Below, piece after piece: positions 9,512-18,068 of a stretch of DNA of 64,000 bases; the stretch's first letter is position 1, and each line of letters starts with the position of its first letter. The stretch is from RBG-16-64-43 sp035288225 (GTDB lineage Bacteria > Chloroflexota > Anaerolineae > Anaerolineales > RBG-16-64-43), in contig DATEAT010000052.1 of NCBI GenBank assembly GCA_035288225.1, positions 3,058-67,057 on the forward strand. The letters run 5' to 3'. Position numbers and translations under genes: made by a program. Below the pieces are notes generated by a model that worked only from the letters and a program-made list of their open reading frames with translations, did no database searches and was not told the DNA's origin.

Positions 9512-10470
9512 CAGGGCACTTTTTCCTCAACTCGCCTCGCCGCCTCGGGCTCCGCCCGTCGCGGGAGCAGGCCGGCCTCTTCGATGATTTCCGCCACCAG
9601 CTCCTCCTGGCGATAGGCCATCACATGCACTCCATGGATGCCGGGCATCTCGCGCAGTTCGCGAATGATCTCGATGCACAGACGTTTGCCCTCCTCGCGC
9701 TGGCGGTCGGCCGGCACGCCGCGCAGTCGGAGCACCGCCTCATCCGGCACCACCACTCCCGGCACGTGGCTGCGCATCCACTCGGCAGCCTTGGCCGAGC
9801 GCAGCGGGCCCACGCCGGCCAGAATATGGACGCGGCGGTCGAGCCCCAAATCGCACACTTCGCGCATGAACTGGCGCATGCGCGCCAGGTCAAAAACATA
9901 CTGGGTTTGAATGAAATCGGCCCCGGCTTCTACTTTCTTAGCCAGGTGCTGCGCGCGAAACTCCACCGGCGGCACAAACGGGTTGGCAGCCGCCCCCATG
10001 AAGATGCGCGGCGGCACCTCGAGCGACCGCCCGCTGAGGAAGCGCCCCTTGTCGCGCATCAGGCGCGCCATACGCAGCGCAGCGATCGAATCCAGATCGA
10101 ACACCGGCTTAGCCTGCGGCTGATCACCAGCCTGGACACCATCGCCGGTGAGGAACAGCACGTTGCGCACGCCCATGGCGGCCGCTCCCAGCAGATCCCC
10201 CTGGATGGCGATGCGATTGCGGTCGCGGCAGCTTACCTGCAGCACGGCCTCGTAGCCGGCCCGTGTGAGCAATGCGCACACGCCAACGCTCGACATGTGG
10301 ACGTTGGCGCCCGAGGCATCGGTGGCATTGATCGCATCGCACACCGAGGCCAGCACCAACGCGCGGTCGTAAACCGCCTGGGCATCGGCGCTGTCGGGCG
10401 GGTTCAGCTCGGCCGTCACCGCGAATCGCCCCGAGTGCAACACGCGCTCGAGCCGGGAGCCGCTCTTCAT
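9511..10470 (-). CDS. metF: 5,10-methylenetetrahydrofolate reductase, MetF subunit
   Basis: A TIM-barrel flavoenzyme of 319 residues interconverting methyl-THF and methylene-THF. FAVTAELNPP near the N-terminus holds the catalytic Glu of the family. DAINATDASGANVHMSS, QVSCRDRNRIAIQGDLLGA and NVLFLTGDGV are typical MetF blocks, as are FIQTQYVFD and HILAGVGPLRS. A much longer frame is open upstream, but the ATG at 10470 overlaps the metV stop (ATGA) and has GGGATGG before it, so I chose it. The metV-metF arrangement is the MetVF type known from acetogens. Beside MttB, the enzyme probably runs oxidatively to feed methyl groups into central C1 metabolism, though biosynthetic use is equally possible. 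Confidence 0.9.
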   Translation of the reverse strand: MKSGSRLERVLHSGRFAVTAELNPPDSADAQAVYDRALVLASVCDAINATDASGANVHMSSVGVCALLTRAGYEAVLQVSCRDRNRIAIQGDLLGAAAMGVRNVLFLTGDGVQAGDQPQAKPVFDLDSIAALRMARLMRDKGRFLSGRSLEVPPRIFMGAAANPFVPPVEFRAQHLAKKVEAGADFIQTQYVFDLARMRQFMREVCDLGLDRRVHILAGVGPLRSAKAAEWMRSHVPGVVVPDEAVLRLRGVPADRQREEGKRLCIEIIRELREMPGIHGVHVMAYRQEELVAEIIEEAGLLPRRAEPEAARRVEEKVP

Positions 10471-10922
10471 TCGTTCCATCCCTGGGGGACCGAATCCGGC
10501 AGGCCGAGCAGATCGTTCAACCAAGCCGAGCGATCCTGCTGCCGGCGATCGAGCGGCGGCAGGATGAGGCGGATTTCGCCGCCGTACTTGGGCATGCGCG
10601 CCGCGCGCTGCCAGGCCTCTGTCCAAATGCACGGCTGGTCGGGAAGGACTTCGCAGCGGCCGTCGGGGCGCACTCCGCCGCACGGCCCGTTGCGCATGTT
10701 CTTGGGGCAGGTCATCGGGCAGGTCATGCCGGTGTTGTGCAACACACACTCACCGCACATGCGGCAATCGAAGACGGCGCCTTTGCCCACCTGCTCGGCA
10801 ACGACCAGAAGCTTCTCGGTCGCCCCGCCGCGGCGCAGCCAGCGCCGCCATGGACGCAGCAAGCGCGTGGTTGCGTCGTAGGCCGTCTCGAGCAGCGCTG
10901 GATAGTTTTGCAGGAACGACAT
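10467..10922 (-). CDS. metV: MetV-type zinc/Fe-S subunit (MTHFR C-terminal domain family)
   Basis: A protein of 151 residues with a dense cysteine array: FDCRMCGECVLH, MTCPMTCPKN, GPCGG, GRCEV and QPCIW. This matches the methylenetetrahydrofolate reductase C-terminal domain family (PF12225), called MetV in acetogens, where it partners MetF. The N-terminus (LLETAYDATTRLLRPWRRWLRRGG) is a basic amphipathic helix that might contact a membrane or partner. It overlaps metF by four bases. No HdrABC or RnfC-type electron input gene is next to it, so the electron acceptor remains open. Confidence 0.88.
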   Translation of the reverse strand: MSFLQNYPALLETAYDATTRLLRPWRRWLRRGGATEKLLVVAEQVGKGAVFDCRMCGECVLHNTGMTCPMTCPKNMRNGPCGGVRPDGRCEVLPDQPCIWTEAWQRAARMPKYGGEIRLILPPLDRRQQDRSAWLNDLLGLPDSVPQGWNE

Positions 10923-10960
10923 GCGCTCTACCTTTTCCCCTGCCGGTCGTGCAGCGAAGA

Positions 10961-11266
10961 CTATCCGGCCTCTAACCCGCGCTGAGCCACCAAGGCCTGC
11001 AGCCGCGCCTCGGGGTACGCGGCCTCGATCTCCGCCACGAGTTCCGCGGCCACCGATTCAGGTTCCCCTTCGCGGGTCTCGGGGTCGGACGTGCGCCACT
11101 CGGTGAGGTATTCGTCGCTGCCGCTCTTTCCGGCGCGCATCGCCGCCTCGTCGATCGCGTGCTGAAAGCGCTCGGCGAGCGGACGCGATATGCGCGTGCG
11201 CCCGGCGCGCACCCTCACCTGCGCCGGGATTTCGCGCCACGAAACGATTTGTATGACGACGCTCAT
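10961..11266 (-). CDS. 'virulence factor' domain protein (PF13769-like)
   Basis: A small soluble protein of 101 residues starting MSVVIQIVSWREIPAQVRVRAGRTRISRPLAERFQ. The block IPAQV-RAG--R--RPLAERFQ-AID-AAM is what I recognise as the family labelled Virulence_fact, a name that says nothing about biochemistry. No catalytic motif is evident, and the rest is acidic and helical. The ATG overlaps the DUF1638 stop (ATGA), so the two are translationally coupled, and metV follows 39 bases later. From memory this family repeatedly sits in MttB/corrinoid clusters of other bacteria, which would make it an accessory protein of corrinoid methyl transfer. That link is inference. Confidence 0.7.
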   Translation of the reverse strand: MSVVIQIVSWREIPAQVRVRAGRTRISRPLAERFQHAIDEAAMRAGKSGSDEYLTEWRTSDPETREGEPESVAAELVAEIEAAYPEARLQALVAQRGLEAG

Positions 11267-11844
11267 GCTTTCATCATCTCCACCAGCCGTGATTCGAGCG
11301 CACCGTAGCCCACCTGCACCACTTCCAGCGGCAGCCCCAGGGCGCGCGCAGCCCATTCTGCCTTGGCCACCAGCTCCGGCTTGTCCTCCTGCGCCAGATA
11401 CACCACCTTGGTGTAATTGGCGAAGTAGTCCTCGCGCAGCTCCGGGTGGCGAGCGAGACCCAATCGTTCGACCACCAGGTGATCGAACGAGCGCGCCAGG
11501 TAGTCGGTGAGGAAGAACGTGCCCGGCTCGCGGTCCATCATCGTCTGGAACTGTCCATTGGCATACATCTCGTAACAGTGAGGCCCCGCCACACGTTCAA
11601 CGCCTTCGGCGGCGAGCAGCGCATCCAGGCGGCCGCCCGTGCCGCAATCGCCGTAAACCACGATGACCCGCTCGAAGTCGGCACGCGCTTCGCGGATGCG
11701 CCGCGCCACGGCCTGCGGGATGCGGTCGGGTGTGTTGTGCAACAAGGACGGCACGGCCAGCACTTCCGCCCGCCAGCCATGTTTGGCGTTGAGGGCCAGC
11801 ACTTCGCGCGCCAATGCGCCACACGCAATCAGGGCAGTTCGCAA
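11263..11844 (-). CDS. DUF1638 protein
   Basis: A protein of about 193 residues. Its cysteine/histidine pattern is characteristic: ALIACGALAREVL, VVYGDCGTGGRLDALL and GPHCYEMYANGQ. Three Cys plus one His in conserved loops suggest a metal or cofactor site, but no function is established. The frame is open far upstream. I chose TTG at 11844, because AAAGGGAG lies eight bases before it; a GTG at 11853 abuts the same ribosome site too closely. It follows the homocysteine methyltransferase by 15 bases and overlaps the next gene. Membership in the corrinoid operon implies a role in corrinoid or methyl-group handling. Confidence 0.75.
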   Translation of the reverse strand: MRTALIACGALAREVLALNAKHGWRAEVLAVPSLLHNTPDRIPQAVARRIREARADFERVIVVYGDCGTGGRLDALLAAEGVERVAGPHCYEMYANGQFQTMMDREPGTFFLTDYLARSFDHLVVERLGLARHPELREDYFANYTKVVYLAQEDKPELVAKAEWAARALGLPLEVVQVGYGALESRLVEMMKA

Positions 11845-11858
11845 CTCGACCACTCCCT

Positions 11859-12746
11859 TTAGAGCAGGCCTTTGGCTGCGAGCGCATTGCGCATGGCTCG
11901 CAAATGGTCTGGTGTGCTTCCGCAGCACGCGCCGATCACGCGCGCGCCGGCCTCGGCGGCCGCGATGGCGTAGCGCGCCATGTCGTCCGGGCCGGCGCCG
12001 TATACCGGACGCCCGGCGAGGAGGTGCGGCACGCCGGCGTTGGCTTTGGCCACGAGCGTGGCGGCGGGCGCCATCGCCCGCATCTTGGCCACGACCTCGA
12101 GAATCTCCTCCGGCCCATTGCCGCAGTTGCCCCCCACCGCCACGGCCCCCCATCCGCTCAGGGTCTGCGCCGCGCGCTCGGGCGTCACGCCCATCATCGT
12201 CCGCCCGCGCGTGTCGAACGTCATCGTGGTGATGATCGGGATATCCGCCGACGCGCGTCGCACTCCGTCGAAAGCCGCCCGCATCTCTTCCAGGCTCGAC
12301 ATCGTCTCGAGCCAGATCACGTCGACCCCGCCCTCGACCAGCGCCGCCGCCTGCTCGGCGAACCCGGCCACGGCTGCCTCAGGCTCCAATTCGCCGAGAG
12401 GCGCCAGGATGCCGCCGCTGGGGCCAATGTCGCCTGCCACCAGGGCGGCGCCTCCCGCGGCTTCGCGCGCCAAGCGCGCGGCAGCGCGGTTCAGTTCGGC
12501 GGCACGCTCCTGCAAGTTGTGGAGCTGCAGGCGGAAGCGGTTCCCGCCGAATGTGTTGGTCAGGAGGATGCGCGCACCCGCTTGGACGTAAGCCGCGTGA
12601 ATCTCTCCCACGCGATGCGGCTCGTCGACGTTCCATAGTTCAGGGGAATTGCCGAACGCCAGTCCGTTGGCCATCAACATCGTGCCCATCGCACCATCGG
12701 CGAGAATCACCCCTGGCTGCGCTAGCAACTCACTCCAGGTTGTCAT
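11859..12746 (-). CDS. homocysteine S-methyltransferase family protein
   Basis: A 295-residue TIM barrel with the Pfam S-methyl_trans signature. VILADGAMGTML is near the start, followed by TNTFGGNRFRL. The zinc ligands are C208 in GGNCG and C274/C275 in GACCGS. This matches BHMT, MmuM and the first domain of MetH. It could methylate homocysteine from the operon's methylated corrinoid or directly from a betaine, making methionine. The sequence alone does not separate these. A strong AAGGAGG lies seven bases before the ATG. A gap of 140 bases separates it from the corrinoid protein gene, the largest within the operon, leaving room for a secondary promoter, though I see none. Confidence 0.88.
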   Translation of the reverse strand: MTTWSELLAQPGVILADGAMGTMLMANGLAFGNSPELWNVDEPHRVGEIHAAYVQAGARILLTNTFGGNRFRLQLHNLQERAAELNRAAARLAREAAGGAALVAGDIGPSGGILAPLGELEPEAAVAGFAEQAAALVEGGVDVIWLETMSSLEEMRAAFDGVRRASADIPIITTMTFDTRGRTMMGVTPERAAQTLSGWGAVAVGGNCGNGPEEILEVVAKMRAMAPAATLVAKANAGVPHLLAGRPVYGAGPDDMARYAIAAAEAGARVIGACCGSTPDHLRAMRNALAAKGLL

Positions 12747-12886
12747 TCGGCCTCCTTGTTAGCGTCGTTGTTTGGCCCGATGTCAATCTCACCGATCGAG
12801 GTGGGTAGCGGAGGCCTATGGTCGGCCCGCCCAAGCACCTGGCCGCCGTCCCGCCTCGTCCGCGCACTCCTGCCGCTGCGGCCACG

Positions 12887-13570
12887 CTAGCCCCCGCGCT
12901 TGAGCGCGACCAGTTTCTTGGCCGTTTCGACCGCGATGGCCGCATCGCGACAGTAGGCGTCGGCCTCGATCTCCTCGGCAAAGGCGGCGTTGAGCGGCGC
13001 GCCCCCGACCAAGACGATCAGGTCGTCGCGCAAACCGGCTTCCTTGAGAGCCTTGATCACCACCCCCATGTAGGGCATGGTCGTGGTCAGCAGCGCGCTC
13101 ATGCCGAAGAGAGTGGGCTTGTGCTCCTTCACCGCGCCGATGAACTTCTCCGCGTCCACGTTGATGCCCAGGTTCACCACCTTGAACCCGGCCCCCTCCA
13201 TCATCATCGCCACCAGGTTCTTGCCGATGTCGTGAATGTCGCCCTTCACCGTCCCGATGACGAGCGTGCCGATCTGCGGCGCACCGGTCTCCACCAGCAA
13301 CGGGCGCAGGATTTCCATGCCGGCCTTCATCGACTTGGCGGCCATGAGAACTTCGGGCACGAAGAGCACCCCGTCGCGGAAATCCGCACCTACCACATCC
13401 ATGCCGGCCACGAGCGACCCGGTTAGGACCTCGTAGGGAGTCAGGCCGCGACGTAGCAGTTCCCGCACCGCGGCCGCAACTTCAGCCGCCAGTCCATCAT
13501 ACAGGTCGTCCTTGATCTGCAGGACGATCTCCTCAGTCGGCAGCTTGGTCAGATCCAGTTCCTCGCTCAT
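12887..13570 (-). CDS. cobalamin-binding methyltransferase corrinoid protein (MtbC/MttC-like)
   Basis: A protein of 227 residues. Residues 10-95 form the helical cap domain (B12-binding_2) with FVPEVLMAAKSMKAGM. Residues about 100-225 form the Rossmann-like B12 domain with GTVKGDIHDIGKN, where H113 is the lower cobalt ligand of the DxHxxG motif, and VGGAPL near the end. This is the methyl carrier between MttB and the downstream acceptors. Its ATG overlaps the RACo stop (ATGA). It is the only corrinoid protein in the operon, so the one MttB presumably uses it. Confidence 0.95.
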   Translation of the reverse strand: MSEELDLTKLPTEEIVLQIKDDLYDGLAAEVAAAVRELLRRGLTPYEVLTGSLVAGMDVVGADFRDGVLFVPEVLMAAKSMKAGMEILRPLLVETGAPQIGTLVIGTVKGDIHDIGKNLVAMMMEGAGFKVVNLGINVDAEKFIGAVKEHKPTLFGMSALLTTTMPYMGVVIKALKEAGLRDDLIVLVGGAPLNAAFAEEIEADAYCRDAAIAVETAKKLVALKRGG

Positions 13571-15609
13571 TCCGCAATCTCCAGGTGGGATGGGTTAGTG
13601 TGGCTTTGCCGCGGCCGCGCCCGTGCGGCGGTTCGCGGGGCAGGAAGCTCGCCCTGCAAATGAGGGAAGGCGTCGCTTGCGTGCGGCATGGCGAGTGCCG
13701 CGACGAACTGATCTTGAAAGGTGGGCTCGGTGGCCGTCTGCACGTGCTCCACCCAGCTCGCCAGCCGCTCCGCCTCCACTCGCTGCTCGCGGTCCAGCAG
13801 GGCAATGCGCGCTCCGTCGCCCGCCGAATTGCCCACGGCCTGAACGCGCTCCAACTCGCAGTCTGGGATCATGCCCAGGATCATCGCATGGCGCGGGCTG
13901 ATGTAACTGCCAAAGGCCCCGGCCAGCGCGATACGATCGACGTGTGCGACACCCTGATGTTCCATGAGCAGCCGCACGCCGGCATACAGCGCCGCCTTGG
14001 CCAATTGAATCGCGCGGACGTCGCTTTGGGTGACCACGATCGGCGCGCCGGTAGCGGTTTGCGCGGCGTCCGCGAGCACGTAGCGCCCGGTGCGGCCTTC
14101 GAATTGCACGCGCGGCGAACGCTCGGCGGCCTGTTCGTCGAAGCGGCCGTCGGAGGTGATAATGCCGGCCAGGAACATTTCCGCCACGGCCTCGATGATG
14201 CCGCTGCCGCAGATGCCGGTAGCGCGCGCCTGGCCAGGCACTTCGTCCGCGGCCTGCGGCTCCACCCAGGCCTCATGGCCGATGACCTTGAAGCGCGGCT
14301 CGAGCGTGGCGCGGTCGATGCGCACGCGCTCGATGGCGCCCGGCGCAGCGCGCTGGCCATGGGTGATTTGCGCACCCTCGAATGCCGGCCCGGTCGGGCT
14401 TGAGGCGCACATCATTCGCGTGCGGTTGCCGAGCGAGATCTCGGCGTTGGTCCCCACGTCGATGAGCAGCATCGCTTCATCTTGCTTGTGCGGCGCCTCG
14501 GCCAAAAGGGCCGCCACGTGATCGGCTCCCACATGCCCGGCGATACACGGCAGCACATGCACGCGCGCGCCGCGATGGAACGCCAGCCCCAGGTCGCGCG
14601 CCTTCATGTCGAGCGGTCCGGAGGTAGCCAGCGCGAACGGCGCACCGCCCAGCTCAACCGGGTCGAGGCCGAGCAGCAGGTGATGCATGATGCTGTTGCC
14701 CACCAGCACGCTGTCGACGATCTCGCCCGCGGTGAAGCCGGCCCGCACGGCGGCCTTCTCGGCCAATTCGTTGATCGCGCGGATGACCGCACGGTGCATA
14801 CGCGCCACGCCTTGCGGCTCGCTCATGCCGTACGACACCCGGCTCATCAGGTCTTCGCCGAAGCGCACCTGAGGATTCATCATCGATTCGCTGGCAAGCA
14901 CGGCGCCGGTGCGCAAATCGCACAGGTGGGCTGCAATGGTCGTCGATCCTACATCCACCGCCAGGCCGACCAGCCGCTCCACATAACCGGGCTCGATGCG
15001 CAGCACCTCGCGCTCGTCCCACAGGGTGAGGGTCAGCGTGCTTCCGCCGCGGCGCAGCGCCGGTTGCAGGCTGGGCAGCACGGCCGTGTCGAGCACCGGC
15101 GACGCGATCTGCCATTGTTCACGCAGCGCCTGCTCCACCCTTTGCCAATCCCCGCGATGGTCGCCCAGGCTGGCCGGGGTCACTTCTATATAGATGAGCC
15201 GCACTGCGGGCTGAATGGTTATCGTGCGCTCGGTGGCCTCTTTGGCGATGACCTGTTTGCGCGCCTGGCTTTCCTCCGGCACGCTGACCAGCACTTCGCC
15301 CTGCACGCGGGCGGCACAGGCCAGCCGTCGGCCGTGTATATCGAATTTGGCCGCGCAGGCGATCTCTTGCGCCTCGGGCGGCGAGAGGTGACGTGCGGCG
15401 GAGGTGAGGCCGTGCTTCTCGTAGCGCCCTTCTTCCACAACGACCTGGCACTTGCCGCAGGTCTGCTTGCCGCCGCAAATCGATTCGAGATCCACCCCCA
15501 GTGAGCGGCAGGCGGTGAGCAGGTCGGTCCCCTCGGCGATGAGCCCGCGCCGCCCAGAAGGCACGAGCACGAGCTGGTGTTCGCGGGTTGAGGTTGGCTT
15601 GTCGGTCAC
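13567..15609 (-). CDS. corrinoid activation protein (RACo-like, 2Fe-2S plus DUF4445 ASKHA domain)
   Basis: A protein of 680 residues that reductively reactivates Co(II)-corrinoid at the cost of ATP. The N-terminal ferredoxin domain binds a [2Fe-2S] cluster through C45, C51, C54 (CGGKQTCGKC) and C98 (LACAARV). The ASKHA part has LVGLAVDVGSTTIAAHL, VGNSIMHHLLLG, LLIDVGTNAEISLG, GICGSGIIEAVAEM and IALAGAFGSYI. I chose the GTG at 15609 (VTDKPTS) over a longer frame from 15669, because the added residues look like untranslated sequence. It lies 80 bases after mttB and overlaps the corrinoid gene. The 2Fe-2S-plus-ASKHA layout is that of RACo; RamA has a different iron-sulfur domain. Confidence 0.9.
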   Translation of the reverse strand: MTDKPTSTREHQLVLVPSGRRGLIAEGTDLLTACRSLGVDLESICGGKQTCGKCQVVVEEGRYEKHGLTSAARHLSPPEAQEIACAAKFDIHGRRLACAARVQGEVLVSVPEESQARKQVIAKEATERTITIQPAVRLIYIEVTPASLGDHRGDWQRVEQALREQWQIASPVLDTAVLPSLQPALRRGGSTLTLTLWDEREVLRIEPGYVERLVGLAVDVGSTTIAAHLCDLRTGAVLASESMMNPQVRFGEDLMSRVSYGMSEPQGVARMHRAVIRAINELAEKAAVRAGFTAGEIVDSVLVGNSIMHHLLLGLDPVELGGAPFALATSGPLDMKARDLGLAFHRGARVHVLPCIAGHVGADHVAALLAEAPHKQDEAMLLIDVGTNAEISLGNRTRMMCASSPTGPAFEGAQITHGQRAAPGAIERVRIDRATLEPRFKVIGHEAWVEPQAADEVPGQARATGICGSGIIEAVAEMFLAGIITSDGRFDEQAAERSPRVQFEGRTGRYVLADAAQTATGAPIVVTQSDVRAIQLAKAALYAGVRLLMEHQGVAHVDRIALAGAFGSYISPRHAMILGMIPDCELERVQAVGNSAGDGARIALLDREQRVEAERLASWVEHVQTATEPTFQDQFVAALAMPHASDAFPHLQGELPAPRTAARARPRQSHTNPSHLEIAE

Positions 15610-15689
15610 AGTGTCATCCGTCCCATATCGATGGGTATGCGTTGAGGGCCGGGCCTGCCCCTCCCCCACTCACGGCCTCGCGGCATCTG

Positions 15690-17210
15690 TCAGCTGCTCT
15701 GGCCGGCCGCTTCACGTCGCCGCCGTTCAGTGCGCTCACGCCGGGCGGTCGGCGCGGCGCGCGTCCAGCCTTCGGGCGGGCGCGAGTCCCCGGCCACCAG
15801 ACCCGCGAATTTGGCGCGCACGCGCGCCTCGACCTCCGGAGCAAATACCGCCGGGTTGTCGCGGGTCAGGATCTCTTGCACTTTGCGCATCGCGCGCGCC
15901 TGTGAATCCAAGGCGCCGCGCTCGATCCACTGGGCGCGTGCGTCGCGATCCGAAATCTCGGGCAGGAAGGCGGCCGTCTTCATGCGCTCCAATGTGTGCA
16001 CGTTGTCCATGAACATGCCCGCCGGCCCCACCTCGCGAATCAGATCGAGCGCCAGGTTGTCCTCGCTGAATTCAAGCCCGCGCTTGGCCCGCTTGGCCAT
16101 CATGAAGATTTCGTCGTCGATGGCCGCCTTGGCATAATCGAATGCCATCAACGCGTCGAGCAACCCGCCGGTATTGAACATATCCACGCCGGCCGCCAGG
16201 CCAAGCGCCAGCGACATGCCGGTCTCGTAGCCAGACTGGGCGTCGTTGAGTTTGGAGTTGGTCAGCCCAATGTAGCCGCCGTTGGGCACATTGTAGAAGC
16301 GCGCCATCTGCGCGTGCCCCACGAAGAGCACGCCGGTCTCGATCGCGCCCGGGGCGTAGGCCCCGCTGCGCATATCGGCCACGGTAGGCAATGTGGCGTA
16401 GATCGTGGCTTTGCCGGGTCGCACCATTTGCTCGAGAACCGCCGCGGCCAGGAATTCCGCATTGCCCTGGGCCAAAGACCCCAGGAGAGTCAGCGGGGAG
16501 GTGAGCCCGGCGTTAGGAACAATGGTCGGGTAGCACGGCAATCCTTGCTCGGTGTAATAGATGAGCATCTGCGTCGAATCGAAATCCATTGTCAGCGGCG
16601 AAACCACCGGGCAGTAGTGATGTGTCACGAAAGGATGTGCACGGTAGGCAGCTTCGCTTCCGGCGATGGTGAACGCCAGTTGCAGGATCTTCTCGGTGTC
16701 CTCAGGCGGTCCGCTGCCGCGCACCGGCTTGGCGCAGTTCTTGAGCGCGGCATAGAAGCGGGTAAGGCTGAACATGCCCGCCGGGGCGTCTTCGGCTAGA
16801 GTCGAAATGGAAAAGACGTCGTACCCCGGGAGTTCGTTCACCAGGTGGGCGATGCGCGCCAGGTCTTCCGAGCGCGCGCGTCGTTCCTGCCCGGTCAGCG
16901 GGTCGATAATGTTCGGCGCCGAACTGCCGGTGACCATCACTGGGCTGTCGTCCGGGATCGTCCGGTCGAAGCGCGGATCGCGGCCGCCAAAGGTGAAGGT
17001 GGGCGGGATCGAGGCGCGGAACTCTTCAACCACGGCACGTGGGAAGTGCATGATCTCCGTCCCGGGCTGCGGCCGGCAACCATGCGCAGCAAGAATCTCA
17101 CGCGCTTGGGCATTGCGGATGAGCAGCCCCACCTCGTCGAGAATCTCCAGCGAGGCCTCGTGAACGCGTAGCACCTGCTCGCGGCTCAGCAATTCGTAGT
17201 GTTGGGTCAT
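15690..17210 (-). CDS. MttB-family methyltransferase without pyrrolysine (MtgB-like)
   Basis: A 506-residue member of the trimethylamine methyltransferase superfamily. It shows the usual N-terminal VHEASLEILDEVGLLIRN, the GTEIMHFPR block and EVGPAGMFMDNVHTLERM near the end. The frame is uninterrupted: no in-frame TAG occurs, so it is a non-pyrrolysine member. The best-known such enzyme is the glycine betaine methyltransferase MtgB of Desulfitobacterium; others use proline betaine, carnitine or butyrobetaine. The substrate here cannot be read from sequence. It is the first enzyme gene after the GntR regulator, with a 51-base gap. The C-terminal 30 residues are very Arg-rich (RRERTERRRREAAG), a tail I do not associate with the family. 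Confidence 0.9.
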   Translation of the reverse strand: MTQHYELLSREQVLRVHEASLEILDEVGLLIRNAQAREILAAHGCRPQPGTEIMHFPRAVVEEFRASIPPTFTFGGRDPRFDRTIPDDSPVMVTGSSAPNIIDPLTGQERRARSEDLARIAHLVNELPGYDVFSISTLAEDAPAGMFSLTRFYAALKNCAKPVRGSGPPEDTEKILQLAFTIAGSEAAYRAHPFVTHHYCPVVSPLTMDFDSTQMLIYYTEQGLPCYPTIVPNAGLTSPLTLLGSLAQGNAEFLAAAVLEQMVRPGKATIYATLPTVADMRSGAYAPGAIETGVLFVGHAQMARFYNVPNGGYIGLTNSKLNDAQSGYETGMSLALGLAAGVDMFNTGGLLDALMAFDYAKAAIDDEIFMMAKRAKRGLEFSEDNLALDLIREVGPAGMFMDNVHTLERMKTAAFLPEISDRDARAQWIERGALDSQARAMRKVQEILTRDNPAVFAPEVEARVRAKFAGLVAGDSRPPEGWTRAAPTARRERTERRRREAAGQSS

Positions 17211-17261
17211 CGCCTCGTCCCTCTCTCACCGCGCGGAGTGCTCGCCTCCCGCGGCGCAGGT

Positions 17262-18050
17262 CTATAGAGCCAGCGCCGCCGTCTCGGTGACGAATTGAAA
17301 ACGGTCCCCCCGGTAGTGGTCCTCGCCGTGGTCCACCGGCGCGCCCAGAACATCATATGAAAGCCGGCGCTCAAGCATCAGCGGTGCGCTCAACGGCACG
17401 AGCAATTGCTCCGACTCGTACGCGGTGGCCAGCACCGCCTCCAGGCTGAGGCGCGCGCGATGCACATCGACCCCGTAGTGCTCATGCAGCACCTCGTACA
17501 ACGAGTGCTGCTCGAGATCGTATCGCGCCAGGCGCGCAAAGCGCATGATCGGAAGCGTATAGTGCTCGAGCAGCACCGGCTGACCGTTGAGGAATCGCAG
17601 CCGGCGGATGTCGTAGATGGGTGCAAATGCCGGCAGGCGCAGCGCCGCCGCTAGAGCTGCGCCGCACGGCCGCTCCTCAAACGAGACCACCTTCGCTCCC
17701 GGCGTGAAGCCTTGCTCGCGCATGCGTTTGGTGAACGAGACGAGTTGCCCGGCCTGGCGCTCGATCTTGCGGTCGGCGATGTACGTACCGGCACCCTGGC
17801 GGCGCGCGAGCAGCCCCTGCGCCTCGAGCATCTCCAAAGCACGGCGCAACGTCATGCGGTTCACCCCAAGCATCTGGCTCAGATCGCGCTCGGGCGGCAA
17901 GCGATCGCCAGGAGCGAGGCGACCCGAATCGACCCAGGTTAGAAGTCCTTCTGCGATTTGAATGTAGAGAGGCACGCCGGCCACCAGGCGGTTGACCGGT
18001 TTGAGCTGGAGAGGATTGAGCGAGGTGTATTCGGCCTTTGGAGAAGCCAT
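17262..18050 (-). CDS. GntR/HutC-family regulator with UTRA effector domain
   Basis: A protein of 262 residues. Residues about 25-95 form the winged helix: VPLYIQIAEGLLTWVDSGRLAPGDRLPPERDLSQMLGVNRMTLRRALEMLEAQGLLARRQGAGTYI (given here as a run of family landmarks at 26-91). The UTRA ligand-binding domain follows, with IYDIRRLRFLNGQPVLLEHY and DVLGAPVDHGEDHYRGDRFQF. Such proteins are usually repressors released by a small molecule. It is the first gene of the one-carbon operon and has a perfect palindrome just upstream, so autoregulation and control by the methylated substrate or a degradation product are likely. The ligand is unknown. Confidence 0.92.
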   Translation of the reverse strand: MASPKAEYTSLNPLQLKPVNRLVAGVPLYIQIAEGLLTWVDSGRLAPGDRLPPERDLSQMLGVNRMTLRRALEMLEAQGLLARRQGAGTYIADRKIERQAGQLVSFTKRMREQGFTPGAKVVSFEERPCGAALAAALRLPAFAPIYDIRRLRFLNGQPVLLEHYTLPIMRFARLARYDLEQHSLYEVLHEHYGVDVHRARLSLEAVLATAYESEQLLVPLSAPLMLERRLSYDVLGAPVDHGEDHYRGDRFQFVTETAALAL

Positions 18051-18068
18051 TTGTGTCTCTTGGAACTA

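Noticed and set aside
15690..17210. Pyrrolysine codon in the mttB homologue
   Set aside because: The frame is complete without any TAG, and there are no pyl genes in the window.
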